Shown here one piece after another: positions 1-8,158 of a stretch of DNA of 24,636 bases (the first letter of the stretch is position 1; the number at the start of each line of letters is the position of its first letter). Under the pieces are notes generated by a model. That model did not search any database. It saw only the letters and a list, made by a program, of their open reading frames with translations, and was not told the origin of the DNA. A program made the position numbers and the translations under genes. The stretch is from an uncultured bacterium. GTDB taxonomy: Bacteria; Bacillota; Clostridia; Lachnospirales; Lachnospiraceae. The stretch covers positions 1 to 24,636 of the forward strand of contig CAJMMS010000028.1 of assembly GCA_905214675.1 (NCBI GenBank), written 5' to 3'.

Positions 1-349
1 GCTCTGAGGCATGAAGAGATTTTTTCTTGTAAGAATACCCGAGTTTAATAACTGCTTTGCGGACTGTTTCATTACAAACATGCAAACCAAGTTTATCAAT
101 GATTTCATCAATTGTGATATCTGGTTCCTGCTGAACCACCCGGTCAATGTTTTGGATATCTTCCGGTGTCAGGGCATGTTTACGACCTCTCTGTGATGTC
201 ATTGTTTTTACAGAACCTGTTTCACGCATTTGTTTTTCTAAGCGGTAAACAGTACTGGTATTCACAGAAAAACACTCTGCGATTTCTTTTGCATTGTGCG
301 TTTTATTCCAAGCTTCAATAAGTAGTTTTCGTGTTTCATCATGTAACAT
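1..349 (-). CDS. IS630-family transposase, N-terminal part (cut by window edge)
   Basis: The minus-strand frame opens at an ATG at 349 and runs without a stop off the left edge, giving 116 visible residues. The product begins MLHDETRKLLIEAW. It has a helix-turn-helix of the resolvase/IS630 type (NAKEIAECFSVNTSTVYRL, about residues 19-37). A linker ending in RGRKHALT follows, then a second winged-helix segment (ITIDEIIDKLGL) ending in YSYKKKSLHASE. This order matches the DNA-binding half of IS630 transposases. The catalytic DDE half lies outside the window, so intactness cannot be judged. A good ribosome binding site (AGAGGTGAT) lies just upstream. The element probably ends near 415-418, at a TA dinucleotide as expected for this family. 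Confidence 0.85.
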   Translation of the reverse strand, partial: MLHDETRKLLIEAWNKTHNAKEIAECFSVNTSTVYRLEKQMRETGSVKTMTSQRGRKHALTPEDIQNIDRVVQQEPDITIDEIIDKLGLHVCNETVRKAVIKLGYSYKKKSLHASE

Positions 350-358
350 AATAATCAC

Positions 359-391
359 CTCTTGACTCTATCATAGACCTGTTGTCAAGAG
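359..391 (-). promoter_or_regulatory. Inverted repeat over the transposase ribosome binding site
   Basis: CTCTTGAC (359-366) and GTCAAGAG (384-391) are perfect 8-bp inverted repeats with a 17-nt spacer. On the minus strand the second arm contains the first bases of the transposase Shine-Dalgarno sequence. A transcript entering from outside the element could therefore fold and hide the start site. This role is inference; the repeat itself is seen directly. Confidence 0.5.
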
Positions 392-413
392 TGTGCAGTA
401 TTTTTTTGGAGTG

Positions 414-740
414 CTATAATTCATTAAAATTCAAACCATATCGTTTTTCAAGATACTTAAGCATTTCCACTATTCCATCACCTACATAAAGATGATTAGA
501 TCCAAAAGCATATCGCATACTACCTATACATTCTGGCTGTATATTATCTATTTTGGATTTCGTTTTTGTCCACTGTTCTTCATTCAGCTCTTTAACATTT
601 TTACAATATTGAACTGGATATTTATATTCACATCCTTCTTCATCTGTATAACCATTATATGAATTGGGATTATAACATTGATATCCTATTTTATATTCTA
701 AATCACAAATCACCTCTGTAATATTTTTATCAATTTCCAT
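414..740 (-). CDS. Small hypothetical protein ending at the IS junction
   Basis: This 108-residue ORF starts MEIDKNITEVICDLEYKIGY and is acidic, with many aromatic residues and Cys. I recognise no family. It lacks a signal peptide or membrane segment. It is more AT-rich than the housekeeping genes to its right, consistent with accessory DNA. The last codon (TTA) and the stop (TAG at 414-416) fall on the proposed border of the IS630 element, so the insertion may have supplied the stop and removed the natural C-terminus. No strong Shine-Dalgarno is visible, only a short purine run (GATAG, GAGAAG) upstream of the ATG. It could be one of the small accessory proteins common beside mobile elements, but that is not shown. 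Confidence 0.5.
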   Translation of the reverse strand: MEIDKNITEVICDLEYKIGYQCYNPNSYNGYTDEEGCEYKYPVQYCKNVKELNEEQWTKTKSKIDNIQPECIGSMRYAFGSNHLYVGDGIVEMLKYLEKRYGLNFNEL

Positions 741-769
741 CTTCTCACTATCCTATCTCAATTAAAATA

Positions 770-991
770 TTATATAGCAAATATGATCAAATGTGCCGTA
801 AATCCTATAATTTCTTCCTGTGAATAATGATAAATATCTTCCCATTTATAAGCCGGAAGCCAACATGTGGCATGACGAAATCCATATGTTTCATTCAGTG
901 TCGCCATGTATACCTTTACACTGCCATCCTGCTTCATATCAGAATGTACGATTTCCGTATCATCATTCAAAGTCATAAATGGATACATCAT
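770..991 (-). CDS. Short hypothetical protein, possibly C-terminally damaged
   Basis: The 73-residue product begins MMYPFMTLNDDTEIVHSDM and contains HATCWLPAYKWEDIYHYS followed by EEIIGFTAHLIIFAI. From memory, similar small Clostridia proteins share the opening PFMTLNDxTEIxHS and a C-terminal AHLIIEFxxxGG stretch. If so, this copy has lost residues before AHLII and ends early, suggesting decay. That comparison is recall, not a search. The Shine-Dalgarno is modest (GGGTG a few bases before the ATG). It lies 29 bp upstream of the 414-740 ORF on the same strand, and the pair may be a small operon. The function is unknown; a regulatory or antitoxin-like role would be a guess. Confidence 0.5.
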   Translation of the reverse strand: MMYPFMTLNDDTEIVHSDMKQDGSVKVYMATLNETYGFRHATCWLPAYKWEDIYHYSQEEIIGFTAHLIIFAI

Positions 992-1091
992 AATAGCACC
1001 CGCTTATCTTTTCCACTAAAATCATATCATTTCTGGTATAAAAAGATACCTTCTATCTGCAAAAAGGAAGGTATTTACAAAAAATAGCCTG

Positions 1092-1306
1092 TGAAATAAT
1101 ACAGCCATAATGAATTCGAAAACAAATCGCTCTGACGGTAGCGAGGCTTCCGTCGTGAGGTTTGCGATGTTGCCGCCCCCGAGCACCTGTTTGAGCCTCG
1201 AAGAGGCGAGTTTCCAGCGAAGGGCGGCTAACACACGAGCGAACCGAACAGGAAACGATGCGTGTCAGGAGATTGTTTTCGAATCATTATGGCGTGACTA
1301 TTTTAC
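1092..1306. repeat. Palindromic, highly structured intergenic element
   Basis: ATTCGAAAACAA (1114-1125) and its exact reverse complement (1273-1284) form a perfect 12-bp terminal inverted repeat. Allowing one extra A, the match extends to 21 of 22 bases (1104-1125 against 1273-1293), and weaker complementarity continues to about 1092 and 1306. Inside are further stems: GCCGCCC (from about 1172) with GGGCGGC (from about 1223), GCCTC-GAA-GAGGC near 1195-1208, and GACGG with CCGTC near 1134-1154. The interior is GC-richer than the flanks. It fills the gap after rlmI. It resembles a MITE or REP-like repeat, or a structured RNA; overlapping ORFs on both strands are probably spurious. It may also help end rlmI transcription. 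Confidence 0.75.
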
Positions 1307-1310
1307 AAAA

Positions 1311-2513
1311 TCACTTCTCATCCACCACCTGGAACACGTAAAACTTCAGATAATAGGACTCTTCTGCCGCCCACAGGATCGGATGATCCGGTGCCTGGGT
1401 GCGGTACTCGACCTGACGCAGACGTTTGTGGACATTTCTTGCCGCCTGATGGATGGTCTGTGTGAACAGCTCATACGTCATAAAGTGTGAACAGGAGCAG
1501 GTTGCAAGGAAACCGCCGTCACGCACCAGCTTCATCGCACGCAGGTTGATCTCACGGTAGCCTTTTACGGCATTTTTTACGGAATTTCTGGACTTGGTGA
1601 AAGCCGGCGGGTCAAGGATGACCACATCGAATTTCTCCCCTTTTTCTTCCAGTTCCGGGAGCAGTTCAAAGACATCGCGGCAGATGAATTTCACGCGGTC
1701 CTGCATGCCGTTTAACTTGGAATTCAAAGTTGCCTGCTCTACGGCAAGTTCGGATGCATCGACTCCGGTCACTTCTTTTGCCCCGCCGTATCCGGCATTT
1801 AAAGCAAAGGAGCCGGTGTGGGTGAAGCAGTCGAGCACTTTTGCATCTTTGCAGAGACGCTGGATCGCTTTTCGATTGTATTTCTGATCAAGGAAGAATC
1901 CTGTTTTCTGTCCGTCTTTGACATCGACCATGTAGCGGACACCATTCTCTTCGATCTCCACGTCTGTATCGAACGGCTCGCCGATAAATCCTTTGTACAG
2001 CTCCATGCCCTCCTGGCGGCGTACTTTTGCATCGCTTCGCTCATAGACACCGCGGATCTTGATGCCGTCTGCTGCCAGGACTTCTTTTAACAGTTCTACG
2101 ATCTGATCTTTCAGGCGGTCGATGCCAAGTGCCAGGGACTGTACGACCAGCACATCGGAAAATTTATCCACGACAAGTCCCGGCAGGAAATCTGCCTCAC
2201 CGAAGATCACACGACAGCTTCCGGTATCGCTGACTTTCTTGCGGTAATCCCACGCTTCCTGCACACGCATTCTAAGGAATGCTTCGTCGATCTCCTGATG
2301 GCGGTTTCTTGTCATCATCCGCACACGGATCTTGGAATTGCGGTTGATAAAGCCTTTTCCCAGTCCGTAGCCGTCAAAATCATGTACTGCCACGATATCT
2401 CCATCCTCAAAGCTTCCGAGGATACTTGCAATTTCATTGTCAAAGATCCACAGTCCGCCTGATTTTAACATTCTTCCTTCGCCCTTTTTCAGGGTAACGA
2501 TTGCTTCGCTCAT
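1311..2513 (-). CDS. rlmI: Class I SAM-dependent 23S rRNA m5C methyltransferase, RlmI family
   Basis: The 400-residue protein matches RlmI in length and order. An N-terminal PUA-like RNA-binding domain (about 1-75, with GGLWIFDNEI) is followed by a central linker domain (FGEADFLPGLVVDKF, YERSDAKVRRQEGM, GQKTGFFLDQ). A Rossmann methyltransferase domain completes it, with SAM motif I DCFTHTGSFAL, acidic motif GVDASELAVEQA, motif IV DPPAF and the catalytic-cysteine motif CSCSH. In E. coli the family methylates C1962 of 23S rRNA; the same target here is inferred. The start has a strong AAGGAG site and lies 17 bp after the polC stop, so it is probably the last gene of that operon. It is cytoplasmic. 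I see nothing abnormal in it. Confidence 0.93.
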   Translation of the reverse strand: MSEAIVTLKKGEGRMLKSGGLWIFDNEIASILGSFEDGDIVAVHDFDGYGLGKGFINRNSKIRVRMMTRNRHQEIDEAFLRMRVQEAWDYRKKVSDTGSCRVIFGEADFLPGLVVDKFSDVLVVQSLALGIDRLKDQIVELLKEVLAADGIKIRGVYERSDAKVRRQEGMELYKGFIGEPFDTDVEIEENGVRYMVDVKDGQKTGFFLDQKYNRKAIQRLCKDAKVLDCFTHTGSFALNAGYGGAKEVTGVDASELAVEQATLNSKLNGMQDRVKFICRDVFELLPELEEKGEKFDVVILDPPAFTKSRNSVKNAVKGYREINLRAMKLVRDGGFLATCSCSHFMTYELFTQTIHQAARNVHKRLRQVEYRTQAPDHPILWAAEESYYLKFYVFQVVDEK

Positions 2514-2530
2514 TCTCTTTTTCTCCTTAT

Positions 2531-5500
2531 CTATCCTACCAGGTCAAACAGCGACAACTGATTGCTCTCCGGCAGATCACCCAGAATCCCGAGATCATCC
2601 ATCAGGTCGATGACCGTCTTGCTGACTTTTGTCCGGTCTCTGAAATCGTCTTTTGATAAAAATTTGCCTTCTTTTGCCGCATCCATAACGGCATCCGCAG
2701 CCTTCTCTCCAAGACCCTCGATCGTGCTCAGTGCCGGCATCAGTTTGCCGTCGATGATCTTAAAGCGTCTTGCATCCGCCTGGTAGAGATCCAGCGGCAG
2801 GAAATCATAGCCTCTTGCATACATTTCCTGTACGATCTTCATGTCTTTCATGGAATCCTGCTCTTTTTTGGAAAGTGCATCGCCTTTTTTGCGGTATTCG
2901 TCCATGTAGTGCAGCAGTTTTTCCTGTCCCTGGCACATCAGTTCATAGCTGAATGCGGAAGCTCGTATACTAAAATATGCCGCATAATATGCCAGTGGAT
3001 AGAAAATCTTATACCAGGCAATGCGAAATGCCATCATAACGTACGCTGCCGCATGTGCTTTCGGGAACATGTACTTGATCTTTTTACAGGACCAGATATA
3101 CCAGTCCGGCACATCATGTGCCAGCATCTCTTCTTCCCACTCCGGTTTCAGGCCTTTTCCTTTTCGCACGCTCTCCATGATCGTGAACGACTGCTCACTG
3201 TCCAGCCCTTTTCCGATCAGGTAGGTCATGATATCGTCTCGCGTACAGATTGCCGTGGAAATGGTCGCCTTGCCCTCTTCAATCAGTGTCTGTGCATTTC
3301 CAAGCCATACGTCCGTTCCGTGGGACAGACCGGAAATACGGACCAGATCCGAAAAGCTCTGCGGTTTGGTATCCACAAGCATCTGGATAACGAAATCCGT
3401 TCCAAACTCCGGAATCCCGAGGGAGCCGAGCGGACAGCCGCCAAGCTGCTCCGGTGTAACGCCAAGTGCCTCTGTACTTACAAAAAGTGACATAACTTCT
3501 TTGTTGTCCAGCGGGATCATCTGTGCATCGATACCGGTCAGATCCTCCAGCATACGGATCATCGTCGGATCATCGTGTCCGAGAATATCGAGTTTCAGGA
3601 GGTTGTGGTCGATGGAATGGTAATCGAAATGTGTTGTTATAATGTCGGTTGTCATATCGTTTGCCGGGTGCTGCACCGGAGTAAAGGAATCGATCTCCTC
3701 GCCCAGCGGCAGAACGATGATACCGCCCGGATGCTGTCCCGTTGTCCTTCGCACGCCGGTACATCCTTTTACGATACGGTTGATCTCACAGGTACGCTTC
3801 CGCTCGCCGCGTTCTTCGTAGTAATTCTTCACATAACCAAAAGCCGTTTTTTCAGCCAGTGTACCGATCGTTCCGGCACGGTAGGTCTGACCTTTTCCAA
3901 AAATAACCTCCGTATAACGGTGGGCATTTCCCTGATAGTCACCGGAGAAGTTCAGGTCGATATCCGGCTCTTTGTTTCCCTTAAATCCAAGGAAGGTCTC
4001 AAACGGGATATCAAATCCTTCTTTTCGAAGTTTCGCTCCGCAGACCGGGCAGGTCTTATCCGGCATGTCACATCCGGCTCTTCCGGCGTAGGCTTTCACA
4101 TCGTCCGAGTCAAAATCGCTGTAGTGACATTTCTCACAGTAATAATGCGGCCGCAGCGGATTTACCTCAGTGATTCCTGCCATCGTCGCTACAAACGAAG
4201 ATCCGACCGAACCCCTTGAACCTACCAGATAGCCGTCCTCATTGGACTTCCACACCAGTTTCTGTGCGATGATGTACATAACGGCAAATCCATTGGAAAT
4301 GATAGAGTTCAGTTCTCTCTCCAGTCGCTCGACAACGACTTCCGGAAGATCCTCGCCATAAATCTCATGGGCACGGTTGTAGCAGATCTCACGCAAACTT
4401 TTGTCCGAATCCGGGATGACTGGCGGACATTTATCCGGCCTTACCGGTGATATTTTTTCGCACATATCGGCGATCTTATTCGGATTTGTGATCACGACTT
4501 CTTCCGCTTTCTCGCTTCCGAGGTATTCAAATTCTTTGAGCATCTCTTCGGTCGTACGCAGATAAAGCGGGGCCTGCTCATCGGCATCGGTAAATCCCTT
4601 GCCCGCCATGATGATACGGCGGTAAACCTCGTCCTCCGGATTTAAAAAATGCACATCGCAGGTCGCCACGACCATCTTGTTAAACTGTTCTCCGAGTTTT
4701 ACGATCTTGCGGTTGATCTCCTGCAGATCTTCGACGGTCTCCACATCGGTCTTATCGCTTCGCAGCATAAAGGCATTGTTTCCGATCGGCTGGATCTCCA
4801 GATAATCATAGAAATTGACCAGTCTTGCAATTTCCTGATCGGATCGGTGATTCAGCACAGCCTGATACAGTTCGCCCGCCTCACAGGCAGAACCAAGCAG
4901 CAGTCCCTCTCTGTGACGCACAAATTCGCTCTTCGGGATCAGCGGTCTTCGGTTATAGTATTTCAGATGCGAGCAGGACACCAGACGATACAGATTGATG
5001 CGACCCAGGTCATTGGTCGCCAGCAGGATTGCATGGTGTGACGGACTTTTACGGATCTTGTCCACGGAAGTACGTCCCAGCTCATTGACTCCGTCTAGGT
5101 TATTGATATCTCTTTGCTGTAACATCTCGATAAATTTCACAAAAATCTCTGCCGTACATCCGGCATCATCGACGGCACGGTGATGGTTCTCCAGCGATAC
5201 TTTCAGTGCCTTCGCGACCGTATCCAGCTTGAAACGGTTGAGCTGCGGCATCAGCACTCTTGCCAGGGCAACCGTATCGACTATGGTAAATCCCTTCTCA
5301 ATGCCCTGCCGTTTGCAGTTCGCCTCGATAAATCCCATATCAAACGACGCATTGTGTGCGACCATCACGCATCCTTCCGAGAATTCCAGGAATTTCGGCA
5401 GGATTTCTTCGATTGTCGGGGCGTCCAGTACCATGTTGTCGTTGATACTGGTCAGCTCCTCGATGCGGTACGGGATCGGCACTTCCGGATTGACAAAGGT

Positions 5501-7072
5501 GCTGAATTTATCGGTGATCTTGCCGTTTACCACTTTGACAGCACCGATCTCGATGATCTTGTTTGCCACCGTACTGAAACCGGTCGTCTCCAGGTCGAAG
5601 ACCACATAGGCATCCTCCAGACTCTGATTTCTGGAATTGACTACAAGATCCTGCAAGTCATCCACCAGATAAGCCTCGCATCCGTAAATGATCTTGAAAT
5701 CCTCATCCGGCGAAACGGCGTGGTTCGCATCCGGGAATGCCTGCACAACACCGTGATCCGTGATGGCAATCGCCTTATGTCCCCAGGATTTTGCCCGGTT
5801 TATGATGTCTTTTACATCGGAAACGCCGTCCATGTCACTCATTTTTGTGTGACAGTGAAGTTCCACTCGTTTTTCCGGCCAGGTATCCAGCCTCGGTTTG
5901 CGGAAATCCTGGATCTTTTTGATGCCAAACACCGAACCGATGCTAAGCTGTCCGTCAAACCGGTCGATTGTCGTCACGCCACGGATCTTCAGAAATGCTC
6001 CGGTTTTGATGTCTTTTAAGATTTCCGGAACCTGTTCTGTCTGTGCAAAAATCTTGATCACAATGGTGTCCGTGAAGTCGGTGACTTCCATCATAATAAT
6101 TGTTTTATTATTACGGATATCGCGCGTATCCAGCGTCTGAACCTGACCACGGATCGTCACTTCACCCATCTCGCCCTGGATCTGCTCGATGGCCAGCGAT
6201 TCACCTTCAAAGTCGCGTCCGTAAAGCACATCCGGATTGTCCGAACGACGCACGCTGCGCGGTCCGTCTCCTCTGGAAAATCCGGAACGGAATCCGCCTT
6301 TTCCCTGGAAAGTTCCTTTTCCTTTTGCCACTTCCACACTTTTTTTCTCGACTGTTTTCTCGCTCCTGCCATCGTTTTTCTTTTCCGGTGCTGCTTTTTC
6401 TTTTTTCGCCTCTTCCGTCTTTTCTTCCGTTTTTACCTTCTCTGTCTGTGCATGTTCTTCCGGTATATTCTGAGGTTCCTCCGGATTGCCAAGCACGGCA
6501 TTTTGCAGGATCGCATCGACCTCCTGCTGAATCCGCAGTTCGCTGTTTTTATGTGACTTGCTCTCCACCGGCTCTTTTAAAACGGTCTGCACCTTAAAAT
6601 GCATACCGCAGCGTTCACAGAATATTTTCTCCAGAATCTGTAACAGTTCTTCCAGACGCTCTTCTGCTACCACATTTTTCTCAATCGTCAGTGTCATCTC
6701 ATCATCCGCTGTGAAGGTACAGTCTGCCTGGCGCAAAATGCTGTAAAGGAAAATATTATAATCTCTTATTTCAGATAAAATGCTGCTCTCATACTCCTGC
6801 ATCAGCGTTTTGGGCGTATATTGTCTGGATAACTGAAATTTAACAATGATCTTTACTTCCATTGATGCATTATCAAAAATCTGTCTTTTGATCTCACGCT
6901 CTGTATCCCGCACAGACTGCCAGTACAGAAGACGCGGACTTTCCAGATATACCCGCATTCTGTCTCTTGCAGAAGTGACGGTTACTCTCGTAACCGTCGC
7001 CTGAGAAAGTAATCCTCTTAAGTTGTCATTTACCTTTAAAGTTGGAAATACATCAAAAAACTCTTTAGGCAT
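2531..7072 (-). CDS. polC: DNA polymerase III alpha subunit, Gram-positive PolC type
   Basis: This is the replicative polymerase with built-in 3'-5' exonuclease, 1513 residues from the chosen start (MPKEFFDVFPTLKV). Order: N-terminal domain; a charged low-complexity linker (about 205-275) ending in a Gly/Arg-rich patch; an OB-fold (about 290-385); a PHP domain opening VELHCHTKMSDMDG (about 403) with ITDHG; an inserted DnaQ-like exonuclease (FDLETTG about 492, HNASFD, HHRAVDDA about 630); then the polymerase core with VGSRGSVGSS (about 950), zinc cysteines CEKC/CPVC (about 979-1011) and PDIDLNFSGDYQ (about 1036). An in-frame ATG at 7123 would add 17 residues inside ispG. I prefer 7072 because homologs start like MPKEFF, and it overlaps the ispG stop by 8 bp, as in coupled genes. 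Confidence 0.96.
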   Translation of the reverse strand: MPKEFFDVFPTLKVNDNLRGLLSQATVTRVTVTSARDRMRVYLESPRLLYWQSVRDTEREIKRQIFDNASMEVKIIVKFQLSRQYTPKTLMQEYESSILSEIRDYNIFLYSILRQADCTFTADDEMTLTIEKNVVAEERLEELLQILEKIFCERCGMHFKVQTVLKEPVESKSHKNSELRIQQEVDAILQNAVLGNPEEPQNIPEEHAQTEKVKTEEKTEEAKKEKAAPEKKNDGRSEKTVEKKSVEVAKGKGTFQGKGGFRSGFSRGDGPRSVRRSDNPDVLYGRDFEGESLAIEQIQGEMGEVTIRGQVQTLDTRDIRNNKTIIMMEVTDFTDTIVIKIFAQTEQVPEILKDIKTGAFLKIRGVTTIDRFDGQLSIGSVFGIKKIQDFRKPRLDTWPEKRVELHCHTKMSDMDGVSDVKDIINRAKSWGHKAIAITDHGVVQAFPDANHAVSPDEDFKIIYGCEAYLVDDLQDLVVNSRNQSLEDAYVVFDLETTGFSTVANKIIEIGAVKVVNGKITDKFSTFVNPEVPIPYRIEELTSINDNMVLDAPTIEEILPKFLEFSEGCVMVAHNASFDMGFIEANCKRQGIEKGFTIVDTVALARVLMPQLNRFKLDTVAKALKVSLENHHRAVDDAGCTAEIFVKFIEMLQQRDINNLDGVNELGRTSVDKIRKSPSHHAILLATNDLGRINLYRLVSCSHLKYYNRRPLIPKSEFVRHREGLLLGSACEAGELYQAVLNHRSDQEIARLVNFYDYLEIQPIGNNAFMLRSDKTDVETVEDLQEINRKIVKLGEQFNKMVVATCDVHFLNPEDEVYRRIIMAGKGFTDADEQAPLYLRTTEEMLKEFEYLGSEKAEEVVITNPNKIADMCEKISPVRPDKCPPVIPDSDKSLREICYNRAHEIYGEDLPEVVVERLERELNSIISNGFAVMYIIAQKLVWKSNEDGYLVGSRGSVGSSFVATMAGITEVNPLRPHYYCEKCHYSDFDSDDVKAYAGRAGCDMPDKTCPVCGAKLRKEGFDIPFETFLGFKGNKEPDIDLNFSGDYQGNAHRYTEVIFGKGQTYRAGTIGTLAEKTAFGYVKNYYEERGERKRTCEINRIVKGCTGVRRTTGQHPGGIIVLPLGEEIDSFTPVQHPANDMTTDIITTHFDYHSIDHNLLKLDILGHDDPTMIRMLEDLTGIDAQMIPLDNKEVMSLFVSTEALGVTPEQLGGCPLGSLGIPEFGTDFVIQMLVDTKPQSFSDLVRISGLSHGTDVWLGNAQTLIEEGKATISTAICTRDDIMTYLIGKGLDSEQSFTIMESVRKGKGLKPEWEEEMLAHDVPDWYIWSCKKIKYMFPKAHAAAYVMMAFRIAWYKIFYPLAYYAAYFSIRASAFSYELMCQGQEKLLHYMDEYRKKGDALSKKEQDSMKDMKIVQEMYARGYDFLPLDLYQADARRFKIIDGKLMPALSTIEGLGEKAADAVMDAAKEGKFLSKDDFRDRTKVSKTVIDLMDDLGILGDLPESNQLSLFDLVG

Positions 7073-8129
7073 GAATCTCATTCCAGTGAAGAAGTTCTTC
7101 TCTGAGAGCATCCAGAAGTTCACCCTCAGGTACTTTCTTCACCACTTCCCCCTTCCTGATCAAAAGACCTTCGCCTTTTCCACCGGCGATCCCTATGTCT
7201 GCTTCTCTTGCCTCTCCAGGTCCGTTTACCACGCAGCCCATGACCGCAACTTTGATATCCAGCGGAATATCTTCGACCATGTTTTCAACTTTATTCGCCA
7301 GACCGATCAGATCGATCTGTGTACGTCCACAGGTCGGACAGGATACAACCTCAATACCGCCTTTTCGAAGTCCCAGGGTACGCAGGATCAGCTTGGCGGA
7401 TTTGATCTCTTCTTTCGGATCTCCGGTCAACGATACACGGATCGTATCGCCAATGCCCTGTGAAAGGATCATACCAAGTCCGATGGCGGATTTGATATTG
7501 CCAGATAAAACCGTTCCTGACTCTGTGATGCCGACATGGAGCGGATGATCGGTCTTCGGTGCGATCAGTTCATGTGCCTTTGCACACATCAGCACATCGG
7601 AAGATTTGATGCTAATGACCAGATTGTCATAACCCATTTCTTCGATCATGTGCACCTTATCCAGTGCACTCTCCACGATCCCTTCTGCCGTCACGCCACC
7701 ATATTTTTTTATCAGATCTTTTTCCAGAGAACCGCTGTTTACACCGACACGGATCGGGATGTTCCGCTCCTTGGCCGCATCGACCACTGCCTGCACACGC
7801 TCCCTGCTGCCGATATTTCCCGGATTGATGCGGATCTTATCGGCACCATTTTCGATTGCTGCGATTGCCAGCTTATAATCAAAATGAATATCCGCTACCA
7901 GCGGGATCGTGATCTGTTTTTTGATCTCTTTTAATGCTTTTGCAGCCTCCTGTGTCGGAACTGCACACCTTATAATGTCGCATCCTGCAGCCGTCAGAGC
8001 CTGGATCTGTGCCACAGTTGCCTGCACATCTTCTGTCTTTGTATTTGTCATCGACTGGATCAGGATTGGATTACCTCCTCCGATCACCCGGTTTCCGATC
8101 TTCACTGCTTTTGTATGTTCTCTGTACAT
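7065..8129 (-). CDS. ispG: 4-hydroxy-3-methylbut-2-en-1-yl diphosphate synthase (IspG/GcpE)
   Basis: IspG carries out the penultimate step of the MEP isoprenoid pathway, reducing the cyclic diphosphate MEcPP to HMBPP with a [4Fe-4S] cluster. The 354-residue length fits the short bacterial form. The TIM-barrel part shows VGGGNPILIQSMTNT-like residues near the start (IGGGNPILIQSMTNTKT), VADIHFDYKLA and KIRINPGNIGS. The cluster ligands are C264 and C267 (CPTCGRTQIDL) and C299 (GCVVNGPGEA), with the conserved Glu after them. A GGGAGG site precedes the ATG. It follows folA by 29 bp and overlaps polC by 8 bp. In many Clostridia ispG follows dxr and rseP; here it follows thyA-folA instead. Confidence 0.96.
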   Translation of the reverse strand: MYREHTKAVKIGNRVIGGGNPILIQSMTNTKTEDVQATVAQIQALTAAGCDIIRCAVPTQEAAKALKEIKKQITIPLVADIHFDYKLAIAAIENGADKIRINPGNIGSRERVQAVVDAAKERNIPIRVGVNSGSLEKDLIKKYGGVTAEGIVESALDKVHMIEEMGYDNLVISIKSSDVLMCAKAHELIAPKTDHPLHVGITESGTVLSGNIKSAIGLGMILSQGIGDTIRVSLTGDPKEEIKSAKLILRTLGLRKGGIEVVSCPTCGRTQIDLIGLANKVENMVEDIPLDIKVAVMGCVVNGPGEAREADIGIAGGKGEGLLIRKGEVVKKVPEGELLDALREELLHWNEIHA

Positions 8130-8158
8130 AAATCAGACCTCCCTGTCAGATTACCATT

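Noticed and set aside
1022..1490. ORFs of 70 (minus) and 126 (plus) codons over the palindromic element
   Set aside because: They exist because the GC-rich repeat lacks stops. They have no good ribosome sites, and the plus-strand ORF runs into the rlmI coding region in antisense.
2909..6597. Long plus-strand ORFs of 130 to 279 codons opposite polC
   Set aside because: They are antisense shadows of a strongly coding gene with clear PolC motifs. None shows a family motif or a ribosome site.
7073..7123. Upstream ATG of polC, adding 17 residues
   Set aside because: The extra residues lie inside ispG and are not like PolC N-termini. The ATG at 7072 fits the family start and the 8-bp overlap.
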